Of a stretch of DNA of 64,000 nucleotides, positions 36,940 through 47,255 are shown piece after piece; within the stretch, counting starts at the first letter, position 1, and every line of letters starts with the position of its first letter. The notes under the pieces were generated by a model. That model worked only from the letters and a program-made list of their open reading frames with translations. It had not been told where the DNA came from and did not search any database. Both the position numbers and the translations under genes were made by a program. The DNA comes from Siphonodentalium dalli (Eukaryota > Mollusca > Scaphopoda > Gadilida > Siphonodentaliidae): assembly GCA_032622095.1 (NCBI GenBank), contig CP136066.1:195168816-195232815 (forward strand), written 5' to 3'.

Positions 36940-37510
36940 CTATGCTTCCATATCATCCTTAGAAAGGTCGCCAACAGATTGCGCTGCTTGCATGTGTTCG
37001 TATGCATTAACATCTCCCTCTACATCCGGCAAAGCTATACACTCCATGCTCTGCCATTCGAGTGATTTGCGCCTCCACAAATGAGGTCTGGGAATAGTCC
37101 ACATCTCCAGACTCGAGTCATCAACAGTACTCAGATGTGTGTATGAATTAGAATTCACTATAGTTCCCACACCGGAGTCAATTGTAGTACTGTGACTCCC
37201 AATCGAGTCGTGTGTAGTCTCCATTATAATTCCGGGTCCCGTTCCGGTATTTATAGGTCGCTTCAATTCGACCGGTAATGAATTCCAGAAATATGGTCGC
37301 GGAATGCTGATGTATTCGTCCGCACGATTTACTTCTGCGAAGTCAGTTTGCTGTGTTTGTGCTATTTCTTCGTCGGGGATGGCGACAGCACACGACGACT
37401 GCCATTCAATGGTTGCCTGCTTCTGAACGCAGGGTCTGGGTATTCTCCAGATTTCGTAGAGTGTATCTATCCCAACCACTACGATGTTTGGCATTTGTTT
37501 CTCCTTCCGC
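36940..37510 (-). CDS. Gene A: cytoplasmic tail exon with stop codon
   Basis: Terminal coding exon of the membrane mucin. The acceptor is TTTCTTTTTCAACCAG; the exon joins the preceding one inside an Arg codon (AG from one exon, G from this one) and continues RKEKQMPNIVVVG to DDMEA and a TAG. The tail is about 190 residues, with acidic and Ser/Thr stretches. It contains three related motifs: IWRIPRPCVQKQATIEWQS, then EYISIPRPYFWNSLPVEL, then MWTIPRPHLWRRKSLEWQS. The first and third are each followed by a short spacer and an AIPDEE/ALPDVE element. Tyrosines sit in YEIW, DEYISI and AYEHM contexts. Together with the Arg/Lys cluster after the membrane segment, this suggests a cytosolic scaffold or signalling role, which is inference. 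No known domain was recognised. The frame agrees at both splice junctions, which supports this exon as part of gene A. Confidence 0.8.
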
Positions 37511-38452
37511 CTGGTTGAAAAAGAAAACAACAGCATTATTGAATAAGGAAATGGTTGCAATGTATATCACGCGATTGGGTTACAGAATATAGTTATATTA
37601 TCTGACATGTATGGACCGTGATTCGAAGCACCTTTTAAAAATAAAACGACTATTGCTGTTGTCAGGGTGGTTAAGAAAATCCCGGACATTGCTAATTTGA
37701 TTAAGACGGGTGGATATTAAGACGAACCAAAGAAAAATGTCCGATATAGTTACTGCAGCGCGTTTTAGAACAACGTGCACATTTGATCATTTATATTTCT
37801 TCTGATGTGTCTACTATTTTTCAAAGGAAGCGAAAGTAATCAGACGATATGAGTACGTTGACATACATGTACGAGATTGCGCCAGATCTTTAAATTAGCT
37901 TATTAAATCAAAGCAAAATTGGAAATGTGTTTGATGGTCTAATAGCACAATCAGCATATAGCATGTTATATATTGTGAATGTGACTGGATTTCGAAACCA
38001 TTTTAATTAGTATTAAACTTTATATTTTGATCAGTGGCAAACACGAATTAACTGAGCGCGAACAAATTATTAATACTCCATTCAGACACACGTTTGTCAC
38101 ATGGACAAAACATGTGATAGCTATTGTTATATTTTAATATATTCAGTAGAGTTGATGGTATCGGAATTCCCTAACTGCTGTAAATCAGTTTGAAAGTATT
38201 TCAAGATGAAGGTGGGCGTAACTATATACTGGAAGACACAAATGTTTGCTACATCTATACACCATAATCTTCATGGTTTTTCTCCCTATCTAGCTGGGGT
38301 GTACTTTTCTAACTACTTCCTGAGTGTCTGGGTTTGCAATTTCGACGGTAAGCCCTCGAAGTTCAATTTGTTAAAATCTATGTCGCCGTTGGAGAGGAAC
38401 CCACACACGTCTATCACTAAGTCTTTGTTATGAATTTACCGGATCTACGTAC
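37511..38452 (-). other. Gene A intron between transmembrane and tail exons (942 bp)
   Basis: The intron starts with a consensus donor, AG|GTACGT, and ends with a pyrimidine-rich acceptor, TTTCTTTTTCAACCAG. It is AT-rich and nothing else is visible in it. Confidence 0.75.
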
Positions 38453-38546
38453 CTCCGTCGGCAAACGATGAACATACACAGACAGCTCATCACGACCAGG
38501 CCGATCAGAATAGCAGCAATTATGATGACTGGTATCAAAGGTGTGC
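38453..38546 (-). CDS. Gene A: transmembrane exon (94 nt)
   Basis: A short internal exon after the acceptor TTGTACATTTGCAG, ending at the donor AG|GTACGT. The frame continues from the repeat exon (G|GC) and reads TPLIPVIIIAAILIGLVVM followed by SCLCMFIVCRR. That is a hydrophobic span of about 24 residues closed by CRRRRKEK once joined to the tail exon, a classic stop-transfer signal. The orientation is therefore type I: repeats outside, tail inside. Cysteines appear here for the first time; I saw none in the repeat region. Splice signals and codon phase agree on both sides, making this the best evidence for the coding strand. Confidence 0.85.
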
Positions 38547-38753
38547 CTGCAAATGTACAACGGAAGTTATAAAACAAACGTGTAATCATTTGCGATGTTC
38601 AAATTGGATAATTTCGCATATCAATATAACAAAACAATTTATACATGTATGTGTATCGCCCAAAAATATCACTCGTGGCTGATGGGTTAATACTCTGCTT
38701 ATAACACCATGTTCTTGTATCCGGTTTCATATAAAGTAGAGCCAATCACGATA

Positions 38754-39485
38754 TAAACACCTCAAAAAAAGAAAGTCCCCCCTGATATATATTTGGTAAT
38801 ATTCTATGAGATATTGGATCGATTTTGACAAAACTTTACGCAAATATTTAGTGGAATCTGAGACACAACCTGTGCGATGCACCGTCCTGTGAGTTGTGTT
38901 ATGACAGAGGGGTGCTTTTCAAAAGTTGAAAAATACTGACGCAGAGTGGGCAGTCACTCCATTGTTACATTCTTCACACAAGTTGTTAATGGTTGTAAAT
39001 GTGGTCCAAATGTGTCATTGACTCCACGATAACATGCGTGTCATCTTCGGGACACAATATACCCGCTGCATGCCCAGGCCATTCAGTCTGACCACATTCC
39101 TTTGGATTGACACCTTTCAGAAGTTTCATGCCATGAGCAACACAGAGTTATTGAAATCAGTCTCTTTGAAACCTTTTTCAGTAAAATGTAGGCCATTGAT
39201 TTACCTGCATATAAGTATGTGCCAAGCCCGTGCGAGAAGTGGGGGACCAAGATACAGCGAAATGACTATGGTCACTCTACCTGTGTTTTTGCAACTTTTG
39301 AAAAGTGCCCCTCTTCCATTCAATTCGTGCTCACTCTGCCATAGCTCACCTCACAGCACAGTGCGTATCACACTTGGTGTTTCTGGTATCACAAATCATT
39401 TGTGAAAAGTTTCATCAAATTCACCAATATCTCGTAAAATATTACCGAATATATTAGGGGGGACTTTCTTTTTTTGAGGTGTTTA
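38754..39485. mobile_element. TA-flanked inverted-repeat element (MITE-like, 732 bp)
   Basis: The ends are perfect inverted repeats for over 30 bp, starting TAAACACCTCAAAAAAAGAA then AGTCCCCCCT. Weaker inverted similarity extends to about 200 bp, including CAACTTTTGAAAAG blocks. The element is flanked on each side by TA, which suggests the TA target of Tc1/mariner-type transposases. The interior has a 123-codon open frame without any transposase motif that I can see, so it is taken as non-autonomous. Confidence 0.75.
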
Positions 39486-41049
39486 TACTATCTTATACAT
39501 TTGGCGACCATAATGCGAGTTCTAAACAATTGAAACTAGTTTATAAACATTCAATAAACTATATTAAATCCACTTGGCGGTTTGCGGTCAAAAATACACC
39601 TAATAATATTCGCTGTTGAATTTTTCAGCTATCGATAAATACTTCAACTACCTTTCTACGATCATTATATGCCCCAGAAAAGGGCATTAACGTTGTCAAA
39701 AATACAACTTTGATGTTTGAGTCCCAAATTTAAAAAATGCCATTTGAACAACATGGAACAGAAAAGAGCGTTCCGTGTTAGTCTATATATCCCTGATATT
39801 GTAGAAATAAAGAGCGGTTCTTTCACTTCTGTGCGAAAAATGTAAAATAGCTGGGAAATGGCTGTGACCATGGAAAGTATTTTTCAGAGCATACATGTGT
39901 ATGAAACCGATATGTCATTATATCTTATACTTCCTTCCAAATTACGTAGACAGCATTTGGAAGCTCGAATAAGCCATGTTCGTTTAAGTAAGAAGAACCG
40001 AAAGTATGTTACTCGAGCTCACTCGCATGATATACTATATTAATATTACAACATAATAACATATATGTTGAATGAAAGGCGCCATACCGGTATAAATCTC
40101 ATATTATATCATGAATATATACAAGTGTTTTGTATATTGTTTGCACGTTGCACTGATTAGCTTTTTCATGTATAATCTTACTATAACACACGGATAAGGT
40201 TTTTAAAGACACACACATTTATGTTTCCAACAAATATTGTGTAACTGAATATAAATGGGGCATATGCCGTCTCACCAATAACCATCGTATGCAAATTGTG
40301 ATGGTGTCCGCCTTACTAGGACAATATATCCTATCCGTAATCGTAATAGTGATTTTGCGAAAGGTATCTAATGCTAACATGACAACACGGCTACTGGTCC
40401 AGGAGATATTGGTCGACCTCTGCACCCCCCCCCCCAGGACTTAACTTCACCCAACTAATTTTCTTCCTTAAGGTCTCCTATAAATTTTTTCACTTGTTAA
40501 CAAGAAAAAAAAGTGGCCGCAGAGACTCCAGACAAGATGTCGTCCATCATCGCGGCCATTTTTTTTAAATGCACCAGGTCTCTTTGATCGCCATTATAGT
40601 AAAGATTATAGCAAACGCGGTCTTGTTTTCCGCTCGATTCGTTATGCTAATATACAACCCTTACAAATTAGCCAAACATCCGACACCAGAATCCAATATG
40701 GCGGCCAAGATGGCCGCCGAAATGTGGAAATATGCTATTTTTCTGACATGTTACCACCTTTCATTTGTCTCTGTGAGAAAATGTTAGAATATTTGCGTCA
40801 TGTTATACATTTATCATATAGAGGAGTCATTGGCGAACACATGGGGGCCATAATATGCATTCATTGCGTGATATTTTTGTCCGATATCACGTTTTCCCAA
40901 ATGCCGGTATCATAGGTCAAAGCCGAATCTCCGTTAATAACGCGATGTTATGTTTCGAATCAATGAATGTTATTGCTATTATAACAACACCCATGCATAT
41001 ATATTTGCAGGAGATACTCGAGCTATGATTCCTCTTATACCTGATTTGA

Positions 41050-41625
41050 GGAATATTTACCCAAATCCAAGATGGCTGCCAAAGTGGCCACCAGAAATAA
41101 AAAATCGCCGAAAATCGCTGATTTTAACATCAGTGAGCATTATTGTCATGACAACTCCGCACCTGCTTACTATTGTAAGTTGGGAACACTTAGGCGAAGA
41201 ACTTTCCTTGTATCATATCCAAATAAAGGTCCCCCAAATCCAAAATGGCGCCCACAATGGCGGACAGATTTTGAAAAATCACCGAAATTCCCTCATATTC
41301 ACATCATTGGGCATTATTGTCGAGACAACTTCATCCATGCGTACAGTTGAGTTGGAAATAGTATGGTGAAGTAATTACCTTACATCTCATGCAAGAAATA
41401 ATTTTCCAAATCAAAGATGGCGGCCAAAATGGCGACCGAAATTTGAAAACAAGTCTACATTCCTTTACTTTCTAACGATGGGCGTTATTGTTTCGCGATT
41501 TATATCCACAATTACATGTTGATATGGAATAGTGACATGAAGTATTCATTATGGTTTGGCAATTGATACTCACAGCCAAGATCGCTGCTAAATTGGCGGC
41601 TAGAAATTGAAAAGAAATCGATATT
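41050..41625. repeat. Degenerate tandem repeats of about 172 bp in the left palindrome arm
   Basis: The motif CCAAATCCAAGATGGCTGCC and variants recur at about 41057, 41233, 41405 and 41575. A further relative lies at about 40690, with AATGGCG..CCGAAAT sequence around them. The spacing is 170-176 bp. The right arm holds the inverted series at about 44147, 44305, 44475, 44645 and 45020. The open frames across them are by-products of the repeat. Confidence 0.65.
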
Positions 41626-41867
41626 TTTACATATTAATTTCAACTTTTTGTCATAATATCGGTATGTATGGACGAAACTGTACATAGACCATCTACTAGT
41701 TCAACCTAAAGGTATAAAAACGCATAACATAGCTCGTATCCTTCTGGAAAGATGAAACACCACAATTAATATCGCGATGTGGCATTTCGAAATCCAGTCT
41801 CCACTTAGCGCCGATAATGGCCGTAAGCGTAGGTGCGCCGAATAGTCATATCAGAACAATTACCTGA

Positions 41868-41999
41868 TAACAGATTCTGATTTTCCACGTCACGTCCATA
41901 ATTATCTGGACCAGCTTCCATTTCTTTGTCTGATAAATCTAGGTCGCTCACACCGACAAAGTATTCACCACTTCCTGGGAGTAGGGTCGCTCTAATCAT
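41868..41999 (-). other. Possible exon relic with a donor site in the palindrome arm
   Basis: A minus-strand open stretch begins with ATG and reads MIRATLLPGSGEYFVGVSD, then an Asp/Glu-rich segment ending ENQNLLS, followed by CAG|GTAATT. The mirrored arm near 43,870-43,890 keeps AATAAGCTCAG|GTACGG at the same place. An in-frame stop lies just upstream. It may be the remains of an exon carried inside the palindrome, or chance. Its frame gives no reason to link it to gene A. Confidence 0.2.
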
Positions 42000-44900
42000 A
42001 ACGTTTCAAACAATTCATTTTCCGGTGTCTAGCTTACAGAAGGTCATCTCTATGCATGTGTCTCATACCCCATGGGATAACGACATGTACACCTGGCGAA
42101 CCAGTTAGCTAGTCACTTGTCAATAGATGGTTCGTCAACTCACAAACTCAGCGAACGCATTGGCATATGTGGACAACTTCGAAAGTGTTTCGAAGGTTGC
42201 TAGCTGTCTCATTCCCTTGGACAGATGTCTATCTGCTAAGGAGAAGACCCTAGTGTACAGAATACCCACACTTCTTGACCATTATCCGAAGCAAACTGTG
42301 TGACGCCCAGCAGTTGTCTCGTCGAATATCTCCCAGCAGAGAAGAACAATGCTCGCGGTGCTAGTTTGTGGACATGCGCCATGACAGTGGGAATGAAATG
42401 GGCCAATGTATACACCACCCCTACACCTGGTTCATGTTTAAGATATCGAATGTCATGCGTGTCGGTTTTATTTGGTGTGGTAAGGTTGTATTCCACATCC
42501 GTTTCGAAGCCTTTCTGATTCAACTACGTACACTTTTGTCTGGATAATAATATGCTAGCCTCCCTCAAAACAGTCGGATGGACTAAAGGATAATGTCTTT
42601 ATAGCATGAATGTATGCGTGTTTTGTTATCCTTCTCGGCGTTAGTGTCAGTATGTGGGCGGTATTATTCAAGAAAATGTCAGGAACTGTGGTGCATTTAT
42701 TTCACTATGTATTTAAAGAACAATTTACAGTCTCGATGGCAATGGCTGTGGCCGTTGGGGAACGCGACCTTTATGATCATATAGCTTTATATATATAACT
42801 TTAGAATATAGTAGTTAATGGTCGCATTGGTGATGTTACCAAGAAATCACTTGGTGTACCAACGTTTGTTTAACTGAATGCAAGAGCTCATCAACGTAAC
42901 ATTCCTCTGGATGTTCTTCGCGTTGAACATTTCACCCTTTTGTTGATGGCATTTGTACTTTCTTGAACCATACCACCCAACGTGCGTATGATATATAAAC
43001 CAACTATCAAAGGTATCGCCTTTAAGACTACACCCCAGTCTTGGTGGGGCTTATACAGCAGTAGCCAATGGCATACTCCTGGTCCAGTTGTTTAAGAACG
43101 GCTTCCAAACGGATGGGAACATACAATCTTAGCATACAAGGAAAGCAAAGCCACACATGAGATCCTGTCTGAATCTAAAACATAACAAAATAAGGGGCGG
43201 TGCAGTCATGGTCCAATTTCATTTCCACTATCATGACACATACCCACACACGAGCACCGTGTGTATTGTTATCATCTGCTTGGATCTGTTCGGTGAGACG
43301 ATTGCTGGACGCCAACAAGCTTGTTCTTATGATCATGTTCAAGGAGTTTGGGTATATTATGCATTATGGTCTTCTACGCCTTAGCAGAAATGCATCCGTA
43401 AAATTCGAAGCCATATACAGAAGTTGTCCGGGTACGTCAGTGCATTAGATGAGTATGTGAATTGATGAACCATATATTGAGAAGTGGCTGTTTGGGAAGA
43501 TCACCAGGGGTACACGTTGTTATCCCCATTAGGTCACCAAAGCTGTCAATACGCAGATAGATATGTCCTTCTGAAAGCTAGTATATACGCATCGACCGAA
43601 TACCTTTATAGTGTATCGCACAAGATGTCGCATATACCCCATATGTAGCATCTGAATTATACCATAAGCTATACCACGAATGAAGCTCGCTAAGAATTCC
43701 AAGCTTTCGAAACCAACACGTGAGCTGGACACCGGCATATGTATTGTTTGAAACATTCCGATTAGTGGCACACCCCTACAAAGAAGAGTAGTGAACTGTT
43801 GTTGTGAGTGAGATAGATTAATCTGACGAAGAGACGGAAACGAGTCTAGATAACGCTGAATGTGGCAATTCAGAATAAGCTCAGGTACGGTTGTTTTGAT
43901 TCTTGGAAGTCATAATATGACTATTCGGCGCACCTATATAAGGTTACGGCCAGTATGAGCCCTTAGTGGAGAATGGATTTTGAAATGCCACATTGCGATT
44001 GTGGGTTTTCATCCTTCCAAAAGGCTACGACTTACATTGGAACTAATATATGGCTTATATTATGTACCGTTTCGTTTATACAAATCAATATTATGACAAA
44101 AAGTTGAAATTAGTATGTGATAATATCGGCTTCTTTTCAATTTCTGCCCGCCAGTTTGGCCGCCATATTGACTGTGGGTATCACTTGCCAAACCCTAATG
44201 GATAATTCATACATATCAACATGTAATGGTGGGTAGAAATCGCGAAACAATAACGCCCATCCTAAGAAAGTAAAGGAATGTAGGCGTGTTTTCAAATTTC
44301 GGTCGCCATTTTGGCCGCCATCTTTGATTTGGAAAACCATTTCTTGCATGAGATGTAAGGTAGTTACTTCACCTCAGTATTTCCAACTCAACAGTACGCA
44401 TGGATGGAGTTGTCTCGACAATAATGCCCAATGATGTGAATATGAGGGAATTTCGGTGATTTTTCAAAATCTGTCCGCCATTGTGGGCGCCATTTTTGAT
44501 TTGGGGGACTTTTGTTTGGATATGGTACAAGGAACGTTCTTCGCCTAAGTGTTCCCAACTTACAATAGTAAGCAGGTGTGGAGTTATCATGAAATAATGC
44601 TCACTGATGTTAAAATCAGCGATTTTCGGCAATTTTTTATTTCTGGTGGCCATTTTGGCCACCATCTTGGATTTGGGTAAATATTCCTCAACTCAGGAAT
44701 AAGAGGAATCGTAGCTCGAGTATATCCTGCAAATATATATGCATGGGTGTTGTTATAATAGCAATAACAATCATTGATTCGAAACATAACATCGCGTTAT
44801 TAACGGAGATTCGGCTTTGACCTATGATACCGGCATTTGGGAAAACGTGATATCGGACAAAAATATCCATCAATGAATGCATATTATGGTCTCCATGTGT

Positions 44901-45329
44901 TCGCCGATGACTCCTCTATATGATAAATGTATAATATGACGCAAAAATTCTAACATTTTCCCACAGAGACAAACGAAAGGTGGTAACATGTCAGAAAAAT
45001 AGCATATTTTCACATTTCGGCGGCCATCTTGGCCGAGATATTGGATTCTGGTGTCGGATTTTTGACTAATTTGTAAGGGTTGTATATTAGCATAACGAAT
45101 CGAGCGGAAAAAAATACCGCATGTGCTATCATCTTTACTACAATGGCGATCAAAGAGACCTGGTGCATTTAAAAAAAATGGACGCCATGATGGACGCCAT
45201 CTTGTCTGGAGTCTCTTTTTTTTCTTGTTAACAAGTGAAAACAATTAGAGGAGACATTAAGGAAGAAAATTAGTGGGGTGAAGTTAAGTCCTGGGGGGGG
45301 GTGCAGAGGTCGACCAATATCTCCTGGAC

Positions 45330-46585
45330 TATACGGATAGATTGACGACTCAGGCGATCACTTGAATGTGCTTATAAATAGTGACAGAAATTTGCAGTCT
45401 GAAGTTGTCTGATAGGAATATACACATCGGACCGATGTTATAGCTTGATATGAGGCGAGGGGCATCCCAATGAGCCATTGCAATCAACACATGAGTGTGT
45501 CCAGCAAGCATTTTGAAGCAATGTATACTCATTGCTTCTCCCGTGCCTCTATGACTATGATATATTACGAACAAGACTGCTCGTGTTTCTATAGAGAGGG
45601 GTGTAAATAAACAAGTATTTCAAATTTATCTGCATTGCTTTGGTTAGTAATAGCGTGTAGGTGTAAATAGTTGTTTATAGAACCACCACCTCAGAAGCCG
45701 TGACGTTATTCAGGGCGATTAGCATACAAGCACCGCAACTATAGCAGAGGGTATCGGAACAAAATTTCAGACACGAATGATATTTTTGTAATCTTTGGCC
45801 ATTTTTGGGATCCAGCCACCCCTCGAACCAATTTTGTTCTCCATTTTGCCAAGTAATTTTGTTCTACACCCACCCACAAGAAACACAATCAAATTTTTTT
45901 GGAAGAATATTATAATTTTCACCACTTACTGTCTGTTTCCTATAATCAACACATTAGAGCTCAGTTAAACATGGCTAGACTGATATATACCGTATATTTA
46001 GTAATTTTACAACAAGAAACAATCTATACTGACTGTCTATAATGCAGTTTTTATGTTAGAATTACATTATCTCTAAGTTTTAAGGAAAAAATAGTTGAAA
46101 AACATGGAGGAATTTGTGTTACGAGCTGTGCAAAAAATGTTGTTTTTTGGGGTCCTCTTGATCGATCACCCACCCCTCATACGTGTTCGGAAAAAAATGT
46201 TTGACACCCCCTGACTATAGCGGGAATTAATATATAGTTACCCTTCTCAGATTCTCTGACGTAGAAGTAAAAGTTATAAATATTCGTCATCGTTGCAACT
46301 GTTTCTCTTCATCTTCAAATACCGTTGCGGCGCGCCAAAAGTAAACAGGTTACAATGTTCAATTCTTCATTGTTCTAGGATGTTCAGATGGTATAAGCAG
46401 ATAGAATACAGAAACACCATACGCAATCCTAATTTGTGTTAGGGATGTTGAGATATTACTTATAATAGAGCTTAGAAGTATAAATTACCAAGTGGAAATG
46501 AAGTAACTATATATATGAAGAGAAGACGTGCCCAGTTAGTACCTTTGTCAACTAGGTTGTCAACTATTGTTAACTAGGTGCTCAC
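45330..46585. other. Intron sequence next to the repeat exon; nothing recognised
   Basis: AT-rich DNA. It contains CCACCCCTCGAACCAATTTT and a related CCCACCCCTCATACG stretch around 45,820 and 46,165. There is no open frame of interest. Confidence 0.4.
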
Positions 46586-47255
46586 CTCCTGAAATGTACA
46601 CAACCCCGTTGATGCTTCTCGTGGCCTCCGTCGTAAGATTTGACGCCACGTCGGTTACAGTCCGGAAATCAGCATTGGTGCCAGCAGTTGTGCTCGATCC
46701 GCCAGATGGAACCGTTATGTTTGTCGATGTAGCAATTGAACCTCTAGTGCCAGTCATGTCAGGTGAACCAGAAATGATCCTCCTCGTTGGGTGGGATGTA
46801 CCGCCTGATTTATCTGATACTGTTGGCCGACTGGTGGAGGTAGCATCTAGCGCGCCGATTGCATTCGTCAATAAGGGAGTGTCAGTAACAGACTCAGTTA
46901 AGCCATCCACAGAAACTGTGTCTGGTAACTTAGTGGCTGGATCTGTTGTTCCATCTTGTATCGAGGAAGTCATGCTCCTGGTAGTCTCCGTTTCATCAAT
47001 TGATGTGACAGACCTCGCCGATCCTGCAGGCAATCCAGTGACGTCGCTGATAGCGTCAGGAATTGCGGATAATGTGACAGGAGGCATCACTTCTGTATCG
47101 ATACCCATGGTCGTCTCGGTTATCGAAGCTGCTGATTGAACGTCAGTATCGGTTATGGCACCAGACAGGACAGCAGCGGTAACGTGTTCGGACAGGCGGG
47201 TAAGCACTGTCTTAGTTGTATCTGTTATAATGGCCAGTATTGTAGCCACAGTAAC
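46586..47255 (-). other. Non-repetitive Ser/Thr-rich stem of gene A (part of the repeat exon)
   Basis: Beyond the last unit, the minus frame turns into a unique segment of roughly 220 residues. It begins near DFVTVATILAIITDTTK and ends SINGVVYISGG. Ser and Thr are frequent, with blocks such as SGGSSTTAGT, and two N-glycosylation sequons (NIT, NLT) are visible. Its position just before the membrane exon makes it a juxtamembrane stem. The plus strand also happens to be open here for 190 codons, which I take as chance. Confidence 0.7.

Larger units (their letters stand above)
40397..45329. repeat. Large imperfect palindrome of 4.9 kb in the gene A intron
   Basis: GTCCAGGAGATATTGGTCGA with a C-run at the left end is mirrored at the right end. 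The outer 1.4 kb of each arm (40397-41830 and 43920-45329) align well. The inner 1 kb of each arm also matches but is more diverged, for example around CCGGTGTCTAGC / GAGCTGGACACCGG and CTTTTCGACGAGACAA-like blocks. The centre is near 42863. It could be a foldback transposon or a head-to-head duplication. No transposase was recognised. Confidence 0.8.
38547..46585 (-). other. Gene A large intron (8.0 kb)
   Basis: It starts at GTGAGC directly after the repeat exon and ends at TTTGCAG before the transmembrane exon. It contains a TA-flanked inverted-repeat element (38754-39485) and a 4.9-kb palindrome (40397-45329). The remaining parts (39486-40396 and 45330-46585) are AT-rich with no recognised exon. 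A further small exon between these two cannot be excluded, but none is required because the flanking exons join in frame. Confidence 0.7.

Noticed and set aside
39034-39405. 123-codon frame inside the TA-flanked element as a transposase
   Set aside because: There is no DDE/D pattern or helix-turn-helix that I can see, it is too short, and its 3' part overlaps the inverted repeat.
40950-41369. Open frames in the palindrome arms (and their mirrored copies at 44.4-45.2 kb)
   Set aside because: They run through the 172-bp tandem motif and repeat themselves; they are best explained as repeat by-products.
42236-43448. Similar short frames on both sides of the palindrome centre
   Set aside because: Their similarity follows from the inverted arms. 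The frames are not conserved between arms and no protein family is recognised.
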